Origin: an uncultured Clostridia bacterium
Lineage (GTDB): Bacteria > Bacillota > Peptococcia > Peptococcales > Peptococcaceae
Length of the DNA: 64,000 nt
NCBI GenBank assembly: GCA_944391625.1
Contig: CALXUG010000004.1
Span: 1 to 64,000, forward strand
Direction: 5' to 3'
A model generated the notes under the pieces. That model did not search any database. It saw only the letters and a list, made by a program, of their open reading frames with translations, and was not told the origin of the DNA. Position 1 is the stretch's first letter, and every line of letters begins with the position of its first letter. Below are positions 45,170 through 54,163 of the stretch, one piece after another. A program made the translations under genes and the position numbers.

Positions 45170-45700
45170 TCAATAAATTGTCAGAGCATCCGATGAAGAA
45201 TAAATATCTTCCCAAAATGCGCGGAAATCTTTTGGAGCAATCTTGCCGCCAATGGAAAGAATTTCATAGGATTCCTGTCTCCATTGATAGTTGACTTCCG
45301 TTTCTTGAAATCCGTTATGCAGATAAAAATATTTGCGTTTACAGCGTTGTTCATTATTTGCCATATGTTTATTTTCAACTTCTATGTCGACAATAATTTT
45401 TTTGTTTGGTTTTAATTCAGTGATTGCAGTAAGAATCGCTGAACCATAACCTTTTCCGCGTAACGAATCTTTAACTGCCAAATATATAATATGGCATATG
45501 TCTTTATTGGTCAGCAGACAGGCAAACCCGCAAAAAATGGCATCATCATAAAAAGCCAGTACTTCACCATGTCCGGTTTTATCCTTTATAAGAGGCATCA
45601 ATGGGCGACGTTCGTTTTCGGGAAATGCTGAGATGTAAAGCGCTTTTATCTGTGATAATGCTTCAAAATTTTCATTTATTTGTACAATCCGTAATTGCAC
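45170..45700 (-). CDS. GNAT family N-acetyltransferase
   Basis: 176 residues from a GTG at 45700 with AGAGGCG upstream; a longer frame would overlap the preceding gene. YISAFPENERRPL, IIYLAVKDSLRGKGYGSAIL (acetyl-CoA loop) and FYLHNGFQETEVNY are GNAT features of a subgroup often found in gut Clostridia. Substrate unknown. Cotranscribed with the next GNAT and probably the MarR gene. Confidence 0.85.
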   Translation of the reverse strand: MQLRIVQINENFEALSQIKALYISAFPENERRPLMPLIKDKTGHGEVLAFYDDAIFCGFACLLTNKDICHIIYLAVKDSLRGKGYGSAILTAITELKPNKKIIVDIEVENKHMANNEQRCKRKYFYLHNGFQETEVNYQWRQESYEILSIGGKIAPKDFRAFWEDIYSSSDALTIY

Positions 45701-45719
45701 ACAAATCGCCTCTGCTTTC

Positions 45720-46358
45720 TTATGCAAATGTTTTTTCGTACAGATAGACATTCAGTTTGAATGGTTGATTGTCTTGCTTCATAATTAAATCTTTTTGTGC
45801 TGTGCGCAAAAATCCATGTCTGTCATAAAATCCAGTATTACAGGTGGAATCTGTATAAAGATAGATTTTTTTTACACCGCAGGAATGATAATATTCCTGC
45901 ATATGATTCAAAAGCGCAGTTCCAATTCCAAATCCTCTGCAAGTTGCATCAACGGCAAATAAAGATAGTGTTCCATCGTATGAGGTGCTGCTTTCTTTCA
46001 AAAAATCATGATATATTTTATGAAGCTGTTGGTAGTCCTTTGTGTTGATACCTTTGCGCTTGGCTGCCAATTCCATTCGCAGGTTATACCAGAGTGCAGT
46101 ACAAAAGGGAGCAATATGCTGATGTAGTTTATAATGATTATCCGCTTTGCCCATAATCACGCCAACCACTTTTCCGTTATGCTCCGCAATTCTGCAGAAA
46201 GTTTGTTCCGCAAGGCATCCTTGCAAATAAGCATGTTTCATATAGGCAAGTGTTTGTTCATCTGGCAGATAACGAGAAAGACCAAAGCTGCTTGCAATTA
46301 AATGCTCGATTGCCGGATAGTCTTTTTTTTGCAATTCACGATACATAATCTGTTCCAT
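45720..46358 (-). CDS. GNAT family N-acetyltransferase
   Basis: 212 residues. MYRELQKKDYPAIEHLIASSF at the N terminus, GVIMGKADNHYK, LFAVDATCRGFGIGTALLNHM (motif A) and YDRHGF near the end. ATG 46358 with AAGGAG 8 nt upstream. Between a MarR regulator and another GNAT gene on the same strand, so probably a MarR-controlled detoxification or resistance operon. Confidence 0.88.
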   Translation of the reverse strand: MEQIMYRELQKKDYPAIEHLIASSFGLSRYLPDEQTLAYMKHAYLQGCLAEQTFCRIAEHNGKVVGVIMGKADNHYKLHQHIAPFCTALWYNLRMELAAKRKGINTKDYQQLHKIYHDFLKESSTSYDGTLSLFAVDATCRGFGIGTALLNHMQEYYHSCGVKKIYLYTDSTCNTGFYDRHGFLRTAQKDLIMKQDNQPFKLNVYLYEKTFA

Positions 46359-46377
46359 ATCCAATACTCCTTATTTT

Positions 46378-46821
46378 TTATTTGTTTATAAATTGCTCTG
46401 CTTCGTTTTGCAACTGTTTTGTAAATAGTTCCAGCCCATGGATAAAATCGGGCGAAGTTTCAAGCAATGTCCGTTCCATTGCCTGTTTTTCAATTTCGTA
46501 AACCTGTTGCAAAATATCTTTGGCGAATAGTTGCCCTTTGGGAGTGAGGCAGATTTCTTTTTCTTTTTTTCCATTGTCTTCATTTAAAAATATATATTCT
46601 TTTTGAATGCACTCTTTTACAATGGTATTCAAAGTTGTTCGCGGTATAAGCCATTTTTCACAGATTTCTTTCTGTGAGTGCGGATTTCCGTCATCAAGCG
46701 CATAAAACAAAGTTAATGTATTTTCTTTAACGCCTATTTTTTTTGCTAACAGTTCGCAAATGCCATCAATGATATTTACGGAAATCATAATTTTTCTGAT
46801 GTTTTTTTCATGGCCGCTCAT
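46378..46821 (-). CDS. MarR-family transcriptional regulator
   Basis: 147 residues. Winged helix with LTLFYALDDGNPHSQKEICEKWLIPRTTLNTIVKECIQKEYIF and the wing LNEDNGKKEKEICLTPKGQLFAKDI. ATG 46821 follows AAAGGGGGAAC. Heads the operon of two GNAT genes and sits behind two near-identical palindromes, which it probably binds. Confidence 0.9.
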   Translation of the reverse strand: MSGHEKNIRKIMISVNIIDGICELLAKKIGVKENTLTLFYALDDGNPHSQKEICEKWLIPRTTLNTIVKECIQKEYIFLNEDNGKKEKEICLTPKGQLFAKDILQQVYEIEKQAMERTLLETSPDFIHGLELFTKQLQNEAEQFINK

Positions 46822-46848
46822 TATCCAGTTCCCCCTTTGTTTTCGTAT

Positions 46849-46908
46849 AATACGAATTCGTATTGATTTGGCATAAGGGATTATAGTACGAATTCGTATT
46901 AAGGTCAA
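46849..46908 (-). promoter_or_regulatory. MarR operon promoter with two palindromic operators
   Basis: Minus-strand TTGACC-17 bp-TATAAT (46908 down to 46880). The spacer contains AGTACGAATTCGTATT (46885-46900), and a perfect AATACGAATTCGTATT palindrome lies downstream at 46849-46864. Centres are 36 bp apart. Confidence 0.85.
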
Positions 46909-47076
46909 GGGATTTTATATAGAGTTTGTGTTAATAAGATTTTGATTTTGTAAAGAAAAATGAGGTTTTTTTGTAGATAGGTTAAAGACGATTTTATTAT
47001 AAGGTTTCAATGATTTGGATAAGCGTTCTGCTGTCTTCACTGGTTTGTTATGGTGATAGAGGAATCATATAAAAAG

Positions 47077-47465
47077 CTAACAAAAAACTAACAAAAAACT
47101 AACGAAAAACTAACGTGCAAATCCCATGGTTAAGCCAAAGCTAACAAAACTAACCAATTTTCCGGAGGACAGACACTTTATAAAAAAATGAAATAATATA
47201 TGTATTATGAAAGATAAGATAAGTATATAGAGATAAGATAATATATAAAAATAAGATAGTATATAGTATATAAAAGATAAAACAATATATAAAAGATAAG
47301 ATAGTATATAAAAGATAGAAAGAACAGTTATGTTTTATTTTTTTTATATAGGAGCCCTCAAAAGTGGTTAGCTACGTTAGCTATGTTAGTTTTTGCGCTG
47401 CAACCCTATTGGTTGACACAAATAAGTTAGCTAACAAATTAGCTAACACAATAAAAATTTGTTAG
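47077..47465. other. Iteron-like CTAAC/GTTAG clusters flanking an AT-rich tract
   Basis: CTAAC begins at 47077, 47088, 47099 and 47110 (11-bp spacing), then 47141 and 47150. An AT-rich stretch with repeated ATAAGATA follows (47210-47330). Then GTTAG at 47367, 47376 and 47385 (9-bp spacing), GTTAGCTAAC at 47426, TTAGCTAAC at 47439 and GTTAG at 47461. No frame crosses it. It resembles a replication origin or a multi-site regulator target, with no initiator gene nearby. Confidence 0.55.
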
Positions 47466-47498
47466 TTTTTTGCCGCAGCTGTACCGGAATGGTGGATG

Positions 47499-47745
47499 GT
47501 GTAGCGATTTTGCAGAAGATTGTGAGAAAGCAATCCGGTTAAGTGTAGAGAACAGGCAGCTTCATCGGGCAATACCTGTTGCAGCGTCCACACGCTGCTC
47601 TGGACAGCAGCAGCACGTATTTTTGTCGCTTTGGACTGCGTCCAGCTCCATAAAATACGTTTGCCGCAGTCCATCCAGAGGTGGACTTTCTGCAAAGATA
47701 TTGCCCTCTTAGCGATTTTGGCGAAATGTTGTGATAGATTGGGTG
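47499..47745 (+). repeat. Dispersed hairpin repeat (family A), copy
   Basis: All hairpins of the family, core TGGACTGCGTCCA (GC instead of the CC variant at 14.6 and 28.8 kb), 3-prime end GCGATTTTGGCGAAATG instead of the T-rich tail. It shares this variant with 48212-48392. Confidence 0.85.
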
Positions 47746-47819
47746 AAACTATGATAAGATAATTGTTTCTTCCACTTGGGACTCCGTTCAGCTCAATGAA
47801 AACAAGACCGCTGCAATTG

Positions 47820-48060
47820 GGAATTTTGGCAAAGGATAGGTCAGCCTTATGTGCGCAAAGCAGGGAGATGTTTTGTTGCCGTTGTCGAGATTGAAACGGA
47901 CAGATGCGCAGTCTGTCTAGCTGAACTGGACGCAGTCCAAAGTGAAGCAGACCGACAAGCAGATGTCTGTTGAACGAGGGCAGGCAACAAACATTCTCCC
48001 AATAATGCAGTATCGTAAACAAAATTGTTTCACGTGAAACACCGTTATTGACCAAATGAA
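47820..48060 (-). repeat. parS-containing repeat (family P), copy 1
   Basis: Inverted copy of 57121-57372 at roughly 85-90% by eye, running from the parS site to GGAATTTTGGC. It contains TGGACGCAGTCCA, the same hairpin core as family A. The open frame here (VSRET... / MFHVKQ...) is a translation of repeat DNA, not a gene. Confidence 0.85.
48026..48041. promoter_or_regulatory. parS site (ParB/Spo0J binding), site 1
   Basis: TGTTTCACGTGAAACA, a perfect 16-bp palindrome identical to the widely conserved bacterial parS consensus. Confidence 0.93.
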
Positions 48061-48091
48061 TCGCAAAGGGTAAGAATTTATCCATGGTAGG

Positions 48092-48177
48092 AGGGCAGGC
48101 AACAAACAGTCTCCCGATAATGTAGCATCGCAAATAAAATTGTTTCACGTGAAACATCGTTATTAACCAAATGAAAT
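48092..48177 (-). repeat. parS-containing repeat (family P), short copy 2
   Basis: Matches the parS-proximal ~85 bp of copy 1 (GAGGGCAGGCAACAAAC to ACCAAATGAA), in tandem with it. Confidence 0.85.
48141..48156. promoter_or_regulatory. parS site, site 2
   Basis: TGTTTCACGTGAAACA, perfect; 115 bp from site 1. Confidence 0.93.
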
Positions 48178-48211
48178 GGCAAACAGCAGGAGTTAAATAA
48201 TATATAATGTA

Positions 48212-48392
48212 TCGGACAATATCTGTTGCAGTGTCCACACGCTGCTCTGGACAGCAGCTGCACGTATTTTTGTCGCTTTGGACTGCGTCCAGCTTCATAA
48301 AATACGTTTGCTACAGTTCATCCAGAGGTGGACTTTCTGCAAAGATATTGCCCTCTTAGCGATTTTGGCGAAATGTTTTGATGGATGGGGTG
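48212..48392 (+). repeat. Dispersed hairpin repeat (family A), copy
   Basis: Starts TCGGACAATATCTGTTGCAG; same variant as 47499. The 5-prime end is truncated relative to the full copies. Together with that copy it brackets the two parS sites. Confidence 0.85.
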
Positions 48393-48542
48393 CAGGGTAG
48401 CAATTAAAAAACTTTTTGGAACAGGTGGGGATAACAGTTGCTTTTTGCAGGGTATTCTTGTAAAATGTATTTGATATAGACCTATGCAAATGTATGGGCG
48501 GATGTCCTATCTAATCTGCCTGTTTCTTGAACAAAAAGGGGG

Positions 48543-48571
48543 TTGACATGCTTGAAACTCCGCAATACACT
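48543..48571 (+). promoter_or_regulatory. Candidate promoter before the SLH protein gene
   Basis: TTGACA-17 bp-TACACT; predicted transcription starts inside the ACAG repeat. Confidence 0.6.
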
Positions 48572-48572
48572 T

Positions 48573-48620
<48 letters not shown>

Positions 48621-48750
48621 TTTGCTGTGCAAATAAGGCTGAAACGCTCTATCCGAAGGGCGCGTTCTGCCTGTGGGTTTTCCACGGACGGGATGCGTCC
48701 TTTTTGTGTCTATCTGTAAAAAATAAATATATGAAAGGAAATCAGAACAG

Positions 48751-51700
48751 ATGAAAATGAAGAAACGATTATTGAGCCTGCTGCTCTGCTGTGCTATGCT
48801 GTTTTCACTCTGCCCCCAGGTGGTATCTGCCGAGGGCGTACGGAACAGCGAACAAGCCATAGGCGGCCTATGTGAACACCAACCGGCGCTGCTATCTGTG
48901 CAGGCCCTTATTGATGCCCTCCCCACGGCGGAGGCGCTGGCCGCTATGAGCCGGGAGGAACAGGATGCGGTCTATGCCGACCTGCAGGCGGCCTATGAAG
49001 CATACGAGGCCCTGACCGACGAGGGACAACAGGAAGTCACCGGCGCGGAGATTTTTGACGGCCTGTTTGCAGTGTTCAATGGAATGACAAATACTTTGGC
49101 GGACAGCGGCTTTACAGTTGGGGGCGGCGAGAGCGGAACGGACTACGAACTTGACAATGATACGCTGACCATCAATAACAATACACCCCTGACCATCTCC
49201 GGAGGAACTGCGGAAAGTCCCATCACCGGGCAGATCGTGATTGCGGAAAATGTCAATGCCGACCTGAAGCTGGAAGGGGTAAATATCAGCGCCCCGAACG
49301 GCAAGAGTGCTATCGAGTTGTCCGACCACTCCAGCCTGACGCTGACCCTGCCCCAAAACGCCGTGAACACCCTGGCAGGCGCCGCCGGCACAACAGATAG
49401 CGGCGCCCCCGGCATCCACGTCCCGCAGAATGCTGCGCTGACCGTTCTGTGTGCAGCGGCCGGGGACGATAGCGGCCATATTTGCGGTAGCAGCTGTGCG
49501 AAATTAACGATTCAAGGCGGTTCATCTACAACTGGTTTCGGAGGCGTTGGGATCGGCGGAGGTATTACGATAACCAGTGCAGGAAGTTCTACTGGCCAGC
49601 CCTGCGGCACAGTTCTCCTTCTGGGCGGGGTTATTACAGTCACGGGTGGCATTGGCTCCGGCAACGGTAAAGCCCAGGACATCGGCGGCAGCGATGGCAG
49701 CGGCACCGGCGCAACTGGCGGAGCCGGAGGTACAGTCATCATCCTGACCGGCGTGCAGAACAGCAGCGGCTCTCTTGATATTGGCGGTGGACATGGAAGT
49801 GAAAATGTCGACAATGGTGCGGGCATCAAGCCCAGTACCGGCAGCAATACTTACGAGGTCTACGGAAGCCTGACCTTGCCGGACGACCTCACCATCCCCG
49901 CAGGCGTGACCGTGAACATCCCCAGCGGGACCACCCTGACCGTCCCCTCCGGCACGACGCTCACCAACTACGGCAGCATCACCGGAGCGGGGACGCTTGG
50001 AAATGGTGGGACATTCGTCAATCACGGCACAGTCAATGTCACGACCAACAACTTCAATAACAACACGGTAGTCGGGGCGTTCAACATCACCGGCGGTTCA
50101 TCAGGCACCGCCTATACCTACTCCGATGGCGTGCTGACCGTCAACAATGGCGCTAACATCACCATTTCCATGTCGAACGGGGGCACCGACCCCACCAGCG
50201 ACCGCATCGTGATCGCCCAGAGCGCCACGGCGACCATCACTCTGGATGGGGTGGAGATCAAAGCGCCGCAGCAAACGAGTGCGATTGATCTTTCCTCCGG
50301 CTCCAAACTGACCTTGATTTTGCCCACCAACTCAACGAGTAGCCTGGAGGGGGGAACCTGGGACAGCAGTGACCTTAGCGGAAACAGTTCCGGCTGTGCT
50401 GGCATCCATGTTCCCGTTGGCGCTGAACTCAATATCCAATGTTCTGAAACAGATACGCACAAATGCTTGGAAGCCTCTTGCGGCAAATTGTCTGTAAAAG
50501 GAGAAGTGAAAAGTGCGGGCATTGGCGGCAATGGAAACGAGGGGTGCGGCACTGTCGTCATTGATAGCGGCGTCGTGACCGTTATCGGAAGTACCGCTGG
50601 TATTGGCGGAGGCGACCACGGTAGTGGCGGAAATGTGACGATCAACGGCGGAATTGTTACCGCTACCGGCAACTCCGGTGCAGGCATCGGCGGTGCGGGT
50701 AGCACTGGTCCTGGAGAAACGATCACCATCACCGGCGGCATCGTGACGGCTACTGGCGCTGGCGGCGGCGCCGGCATTGGCGGTGGCTGGGAGAGCACGG
50801 GTGGCACAGTCATCATCACCGGCGGCATCGTGCAGGCCACCGTTGCCGCCCAAGGTTACAATGGTGCCGGTATCGGCGGCGGACATGCGGCGACAGACAA
50901 CGGCACATTCAGCACCAGCACTGACTCCGCCACCGGCAACGCCGTGATTTTCGCCAGCAGCAACCTCGTCGGCAACGAAATCGGCGATGATGACGACACC
51001 TCCGGCTGGAGCGGCGTGATCTTCCAGGGCGCCCAGGGCTTTGTGTACGGCAAGGTCACCCTGACCGACAGCTTCACCATTCCCAGCGGCTACACCCTCA
51101 CTATCCCCAACGGAGCCACACTGACCATTCCGGATGGCGTCACCATCACCAACAATGGCACGATAGATGTGGTAGACGGCGGCAAAATCGAACCGGAGAG
51201 CCGGGTGAACGGCACTGTCCGCCAGTTCTATACCGTGACCTTTGACGCAAATGGGCACGGGACGGCCCCGAAGGAAACCCTTGTCCTCAAGAACGGCTAT
51301 ATCACCCAGCCCACCGCCCCGACAGCAGACGGCTACACCTTCGGCGGCTGGTACAAGGACGCGGACTGCACGACGGCTTGGAATTTTGACACCAATACCG
51401 TTACAGAAAAAACGATCCTGTACGCCAAGTGGACTCGGAACAGCTCCGGCGGTGGCGGCACCAGCTATGATTATTTCACCATCACCGCCAGTGCGGGAGC
51501 GGGCGGCTCCATCTCCCCGTCCGGCAGTGTCAGCGTCCGGGAGAGCGGGGACAAGATCTTTACCATCACCCCGGACAGCGGCTATCGTATTTCCTATGTG
51601 TTGGCGGACGGAAAGCGCGTGGGCGCGGTAGAAAGCTATACCTTTGAGGACGTGCAGAAAGGGCATACCATTGAGGCGGTATTCGCAAAGGAAAATCCGA

Positions 51701-52257
51701 GTAGGGGCGGCAACCCCTTTACCGACGTTAAGGAGAGCGATTGGTTTTATGGCGATGCGATGTTTGTCTATGAAAAGGGCCTGATGTCCGGCACCAGTAT
51801 CGCCGCCTTTGAACCAAACGCCAACACCACCCGCGCACAGATGGCAGCCATCTTCTGCCGGCTGGACGGCTCCCCCGCTGTGGAGGGCCGGAACAATTAC
51901 ACCGATGTGGAGTATGGCTCTTGGTACTATGACGCGGTGACATGGGCTCGGCAGAGCGGTGTTATGAGCGGCTACGGCAACAACCTGTTCGGCCCCAATG
52001 ACCCCGTAACCCGTCAACAGCTTGCGGCGATGTTCTGCAACTATGCCAACTATAAGGGCTATGACGTAACCGCCGCAGGCGGCCTGTCCGGCTTTACCGA
52101 CGCAGGAGAAATCTCGCCGTGGGCGCAGGACGCTGTGAAATGGGCGGTGGGCATTGGTCTGATGAACGGCAAGGGCGGCGGCATACTTGATCCCCAGGGC
52201 ACTGCCACCCGCGCCGAAGTCGCAGCCATGCTCCATAATTTCATTGAACACAATTAG
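48751..52257 (+). CDS. Large secreted SLH-domain surface protein
   Basis: 1168 residues. A signal peptide ends near VVSA (residue 27). A helical segment follows (~45-110). Two copies of a Gly/Thr-rich beta module come next (GESGTDYELDNDTLTINNN and GGSSGTAYTYSDGVLTVNN as starts), with internal GIGGG-rich repeats that look like a beta-helix. An InlB-type B repeat (YTVTFDANGHGTAPKE...GWYKD) lies near 830-895. Three C-terminal SLH domains (FTDVKESDWFYG, YTDVEYGSWYYD, FTDAGEISPWAQ) bind secondary cell-wall polymer. It is clearly richer in G+C than its neighbours, suggesting transfer. ATG 48751; AAAGGAAAT upstream. Confidence 0.92.
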   Translation: MKMKKRLLSLLLCCAMLFSLCPQVVSAEGVRNSEQAIGGLCEHQPALLSVQALIDALPTAEALAAMSREEQDAVYADLQAAYEAYEALTDEGQQEVTGAEIFDGLFAVFNGMTNTLADSGFTVGGGESGTDYELDNDTLTINNNTPLTISGGTAESPITGQIVIAENVNADLKLEGVNISAPNGKSAIELSDHSSLTLTLPQNAVNTLAGAAGTTDSGAPGIHVPQNAALTVLCAAAGDDSGHICGSSCAKLTIQGGSSTTGFGGVGIGGGITITSAGSSTGQPCGTVLLLGGVITVTGGIGSGNGKAQDIGGSDGSGTGATGGAGGTVIILTGVQNSSGSLDIGGGHGSENVDNGAGIKPSTGSNTYEVYGSLTLPDDLTIPAGVTVNIPSGTTLTVPSGTTLTNYGSITGAGTLGNGGTFVNHGTVNVTTNNFNNNTVVGAFNITGGSSGTAYTYSDGVLTVNNGANITISMSNGGTDPTSDRIVIAQSATATITLDGVEIKAPQQTSAIDLSSGSKLTLILPTNSTSSLEGGTWDSSDLSGNSSGCAGIHVPVGAELNIQCSETDTHKCLEASCGKLSVKGEVKSAGIGGNGNEGCGTVVIDSGVVTVIGSTAGIGGGDHGSGGNVTINGGIVTATGNSGAGIGGAGSTGPGETITITGGIVTATGAGGGAGIGGGWESTGGTVIITGGIVQATVAAQGYNGAGIGGGHAATDNGTFSTSTDSATGNAVIFASSNLVGNEIGDDDDTSGWSGVIFQGAQGFVYGKVTLTDSFTIPSGYTLTIPNGATLTIPDGVTITNNGTIDVVDGGKIEPESRVNGTVRQFYTVTFDANGHGTAPKETLVLKNGYITQPTAPTADGYTFGGWYKDADCTTAWNFDTNTVTEKTILYAKWTRNSSGGGGTSYDYFTITASAGAGGSISPSGSVSVRESGDKIFTITPDSGYRISYVLADGKRVGAVESYTFEDVQKGHTIEAVFAKENPSRGGNPFTDVKESDWFYGDAMFVYEKGLMSGTSIAAFEPNANTTRAQMAAIFCRLDGSPAVEGRNNYTDVEYGSWYYDAVTWARQSGVMSGYGNNLFGPNDPVTRQQLAAMFCNYANYKGYDVTAAGGLSGFTDAGEISPWAQDAVKWAVGIGLMNGKGGGILDPQGTATRAEVAAMLHNFIEHN

Positions 52258-52303
52258 AAAAGGGACGCGGACAGTCGATGAACTGTTCGCGCCCCTTTTC
52301 TGT
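52258..52303 (+). terminator. Terminator after the SLH gene
   Basis: AAAAGGGACGCGGACAGT pairs with ACTGTTCGCGCCCCTTTT. Confidence 0.85.
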
Positions 52304-52404
52304 TTGACGGCTTTTTGAACTGTGTTCTCTGATGCGTTGTCATCCCTTCCGGCGTTTGGCAAAAAAACGAAAGCTGCCGGCAGGATGCCCTTGTAAAAAA
52401 TAGG

Positions 52405-53172
52405 TTACGGCTTTTGTGTAAAATGATAAAAAAGTTTGCCGTCTTCTTCAAAGACATGGGTTTTAATTTGAAATACGTCGTCCAGCAAACCGGTGGCAAT
52501 TACTTGCTGCGGCGTGCCTTCGGTCTGAATCTGTCCCTGGTTCATTAAGATGATGGTGTCGGAGTATTCCAGCGCCAGGTTCAGGTCGTGCAGCACCATG
52601 ATAATGGTCTTTCCTGCCTGATTTAAGGAACGAATCAGATCCATAATTTCAAAGCGGATATTGATATCCAGATAGGTGGTGGGCTCATCTAAAAAGATAA
52701 TATCGGTATCTTGCGCCAAGGCCATGGCAATGTAGGCCCGCTGCCGCTGACCGCCGGACAGATGGCTTACCATGCGCTGCTGATAGGTGTCGGCTTTTAC
52801 CTGCCGCAGAGCATGATTGATGATGATATGGTCCTGTTGGGTCAGTCCCTGTCCGTAACGCTGATGGGGATAGCGGCCGTAGGTGACCAGATCTTTTACC
52901 GGAATTTCCGGCGGGTGATTGGTTTGGCTCAGCAATGCAATTCGTTTGGCCAAGGCTTTGTTTTTCATCTGCTGTATGTTTTGTCCGTCCAACAGGATGG
53001 TTCCCGCAGAAGGGGAGAGCAGCTTGCAGGCAATTTTCAGCAGGGTGCTTTTTCCGCAGCCGTTAGGGCCTAAAATGGTTGTAATTTTTTTCTCTGCAAA
53101 GCTGGTATTGATTTGCTGTAAGAGCGGAGGCTGTCCCGGATAAGAAAAGCAAATGTCACGCAGTTCAATCAT
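52405..53172 (-). CDS. FecE/FhuC-type ABC transporter ATPase
   Basis: 255 residues. Walker A GPNGCGKST, signature LSGGQRQR, Walker B IIFLDEPT. The sequence matches ATPases of iron-siderophore, heme and cobalamin importers. ATG 53172 follows AGGAGGAAC and overlaps the permease stop by 8 bp. Last gene of the MerR-radical SAM-ABC operon. Cargo cannot be read from the ATPase. Confidence 0.94.
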   Translation of the reverse strand: MIELRDICFSYPGQPPLLQQINTSFAEKKITTILGPNGCGKSTLLKIACKLLSPSAGTILLDGQNIQQMKNKALAKRIALLSQTNHPPEIPVKDLVTYGRYPHQRYGQGLTQQDHIIINHALRQVKADTYQQRMVSHLSGGQRQRAYIAMALAQDTDIIFLDEPTTYLDINIRFEIMDLIRSLNQAGKTIIMVLHDLNLALEYSDTIILMNQGQIQTEGTPQQVIATGLLDDVFQIKTHVFEEDGKLFYHFTQKP

Positions 53173-54163
53173 AGTAGTTCCTCCTGTTGCGAATAACCAG
53201 ATAAATAAAGAACGGGCCGCCGATAAAGGATAAGAGAATGCCGACGGGCAGCTCGTAAGGTGCAAAGGCCATGCGGGACGCCAGGTCGCAAAGGGTGACA
53301 AAGGCTGCGCCGCCAAAGGCGCTGGCCGGAATCAGAAACCGATTGTCGTTGCCAATCAAAAAGCGAATGGCGTGGGGGACAATCAGCCCGACAAAGCCCA
53401 GAAGGCCCGAAAAGCTGACAGCTGCACCGGCCAGAATGGCAGAGGTGACAATGAGTAAAAACCGAATCCGGGTCAGATTCATACCCAGGGAGCGGGCGGC
53501 GGTTTCGCCTAACGAAACGATATTCATATCACGGCGCAGCAGCATGGCAAGCACCAGACCGACTGCAATATAAACAACGGGAAATTGCAGGCTTTTTAAG
53601 GTAACCGAGGCCAGTCCGCCCACCAAAAAGGTGCTGGCGCCGATGTAGGCATCGGGATACAAAATCATAATGCAGTTCATGCCGGCGCCCAGAATGCTGC
53701 TCATGGCGATACCGGTCAGTACCAGTGTGATTTTGGAAACGCCGTTTCCCATGGCCAGGGCAAAAATAAGCAGCGCAGTCAGCAATGCGCCCAAAAAGGC
53801 GGCAAGGGGCAGCAGATAATAAAGGGACGGAAACAATGCAGAACACAATAGAACCAATAGTCCTGCCCCTGTATTGACCCCGATAATATTGGGGCTGGCC
53901 AGCGGATTGTTGAGCACAGCTTGTAAAATAGCCCCGGATACAGCCAGAGCACTACCTGCCAGCAATGCCCCCAGCACGCGGGGAAGCCGGATATGCACAA
54001 CAATACGGTATGCCGGGTCGCTGGTATCACCGGAGAGAACCGCCTGTAAAAAAGAGGCTGGAGAAACCTGGTTGGAACCCAGGCAAATCCCCAGCATAAC
54101 AGACAGTATGGTCAAAGCTATGGTGAACAGCAGCATCAACCAGCCCTTTTGCTGATTAGACAT
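53165..54163 (-). CDS. FecCD-type iron/cobalamin ABC permease
   Basis: About 332 residues, ~9-10 transmembrane helices. Family motifs are RLPRVLGALLAGSALAVSGAILQ, NPLASPNIIGVNTGAG and LLGFVGLIVPHAIRFLIG. The ATG at 54163 overlaps the binding-protein stop; an earlier ATG at 54187 is possible. As there is only one permease gene, it presumably works as a homodimer. Confidence 0.93.
   Translation of the reverse strand: MSNQQKGWLMLLFTIALTILSVMLGICLGSNQVSPASFLQAVLSGDTSDPAYRIVVHIRLPRVLGALLAGSALAVSGAILQAVLNNPLASPNIIGVNTGAGLLVLLCSALFPSLYYLLPLAAFLGALLTALLIFALAMGNGVSKITLVLTGIAMSSILGAGMNCIMILYPDAYIGASTFLVGGLASVTLKSLQFPVVYIAVGLVLAMLLRRDMNIVSLGETAARSLGMNLTRIRFLLIVTSAILAGAAVSFSGLLGFVGLIVPHAIRFLIGNDNRFLIPASAFGGAAFVTLCDLASRMAFAPYELPVGILLSFIGGPFFIYLVIRNRRNYYD

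Noticed and set aside
39763-46908. A complete integrative element or prophage.
   Set aside because: No integrase, relaxase, capsid or terminase gene is present; only repeats, regulators and an intron remnant are seen.
47462-48298. A 278-residue minus-strand frame containing MFHVKQF and VSRET segments.
   Set aside because: It runs across family A and family P repeats; MFHVKQ is simply the translation of the parS palindrome. No ribosome site or domain.
50332-52362. A 676-residue minus-strand frame opposite the SLH protein gene.
   Set aside because: GC-rich shadow of the real gene; no signal peptide, domain or ribosome site.
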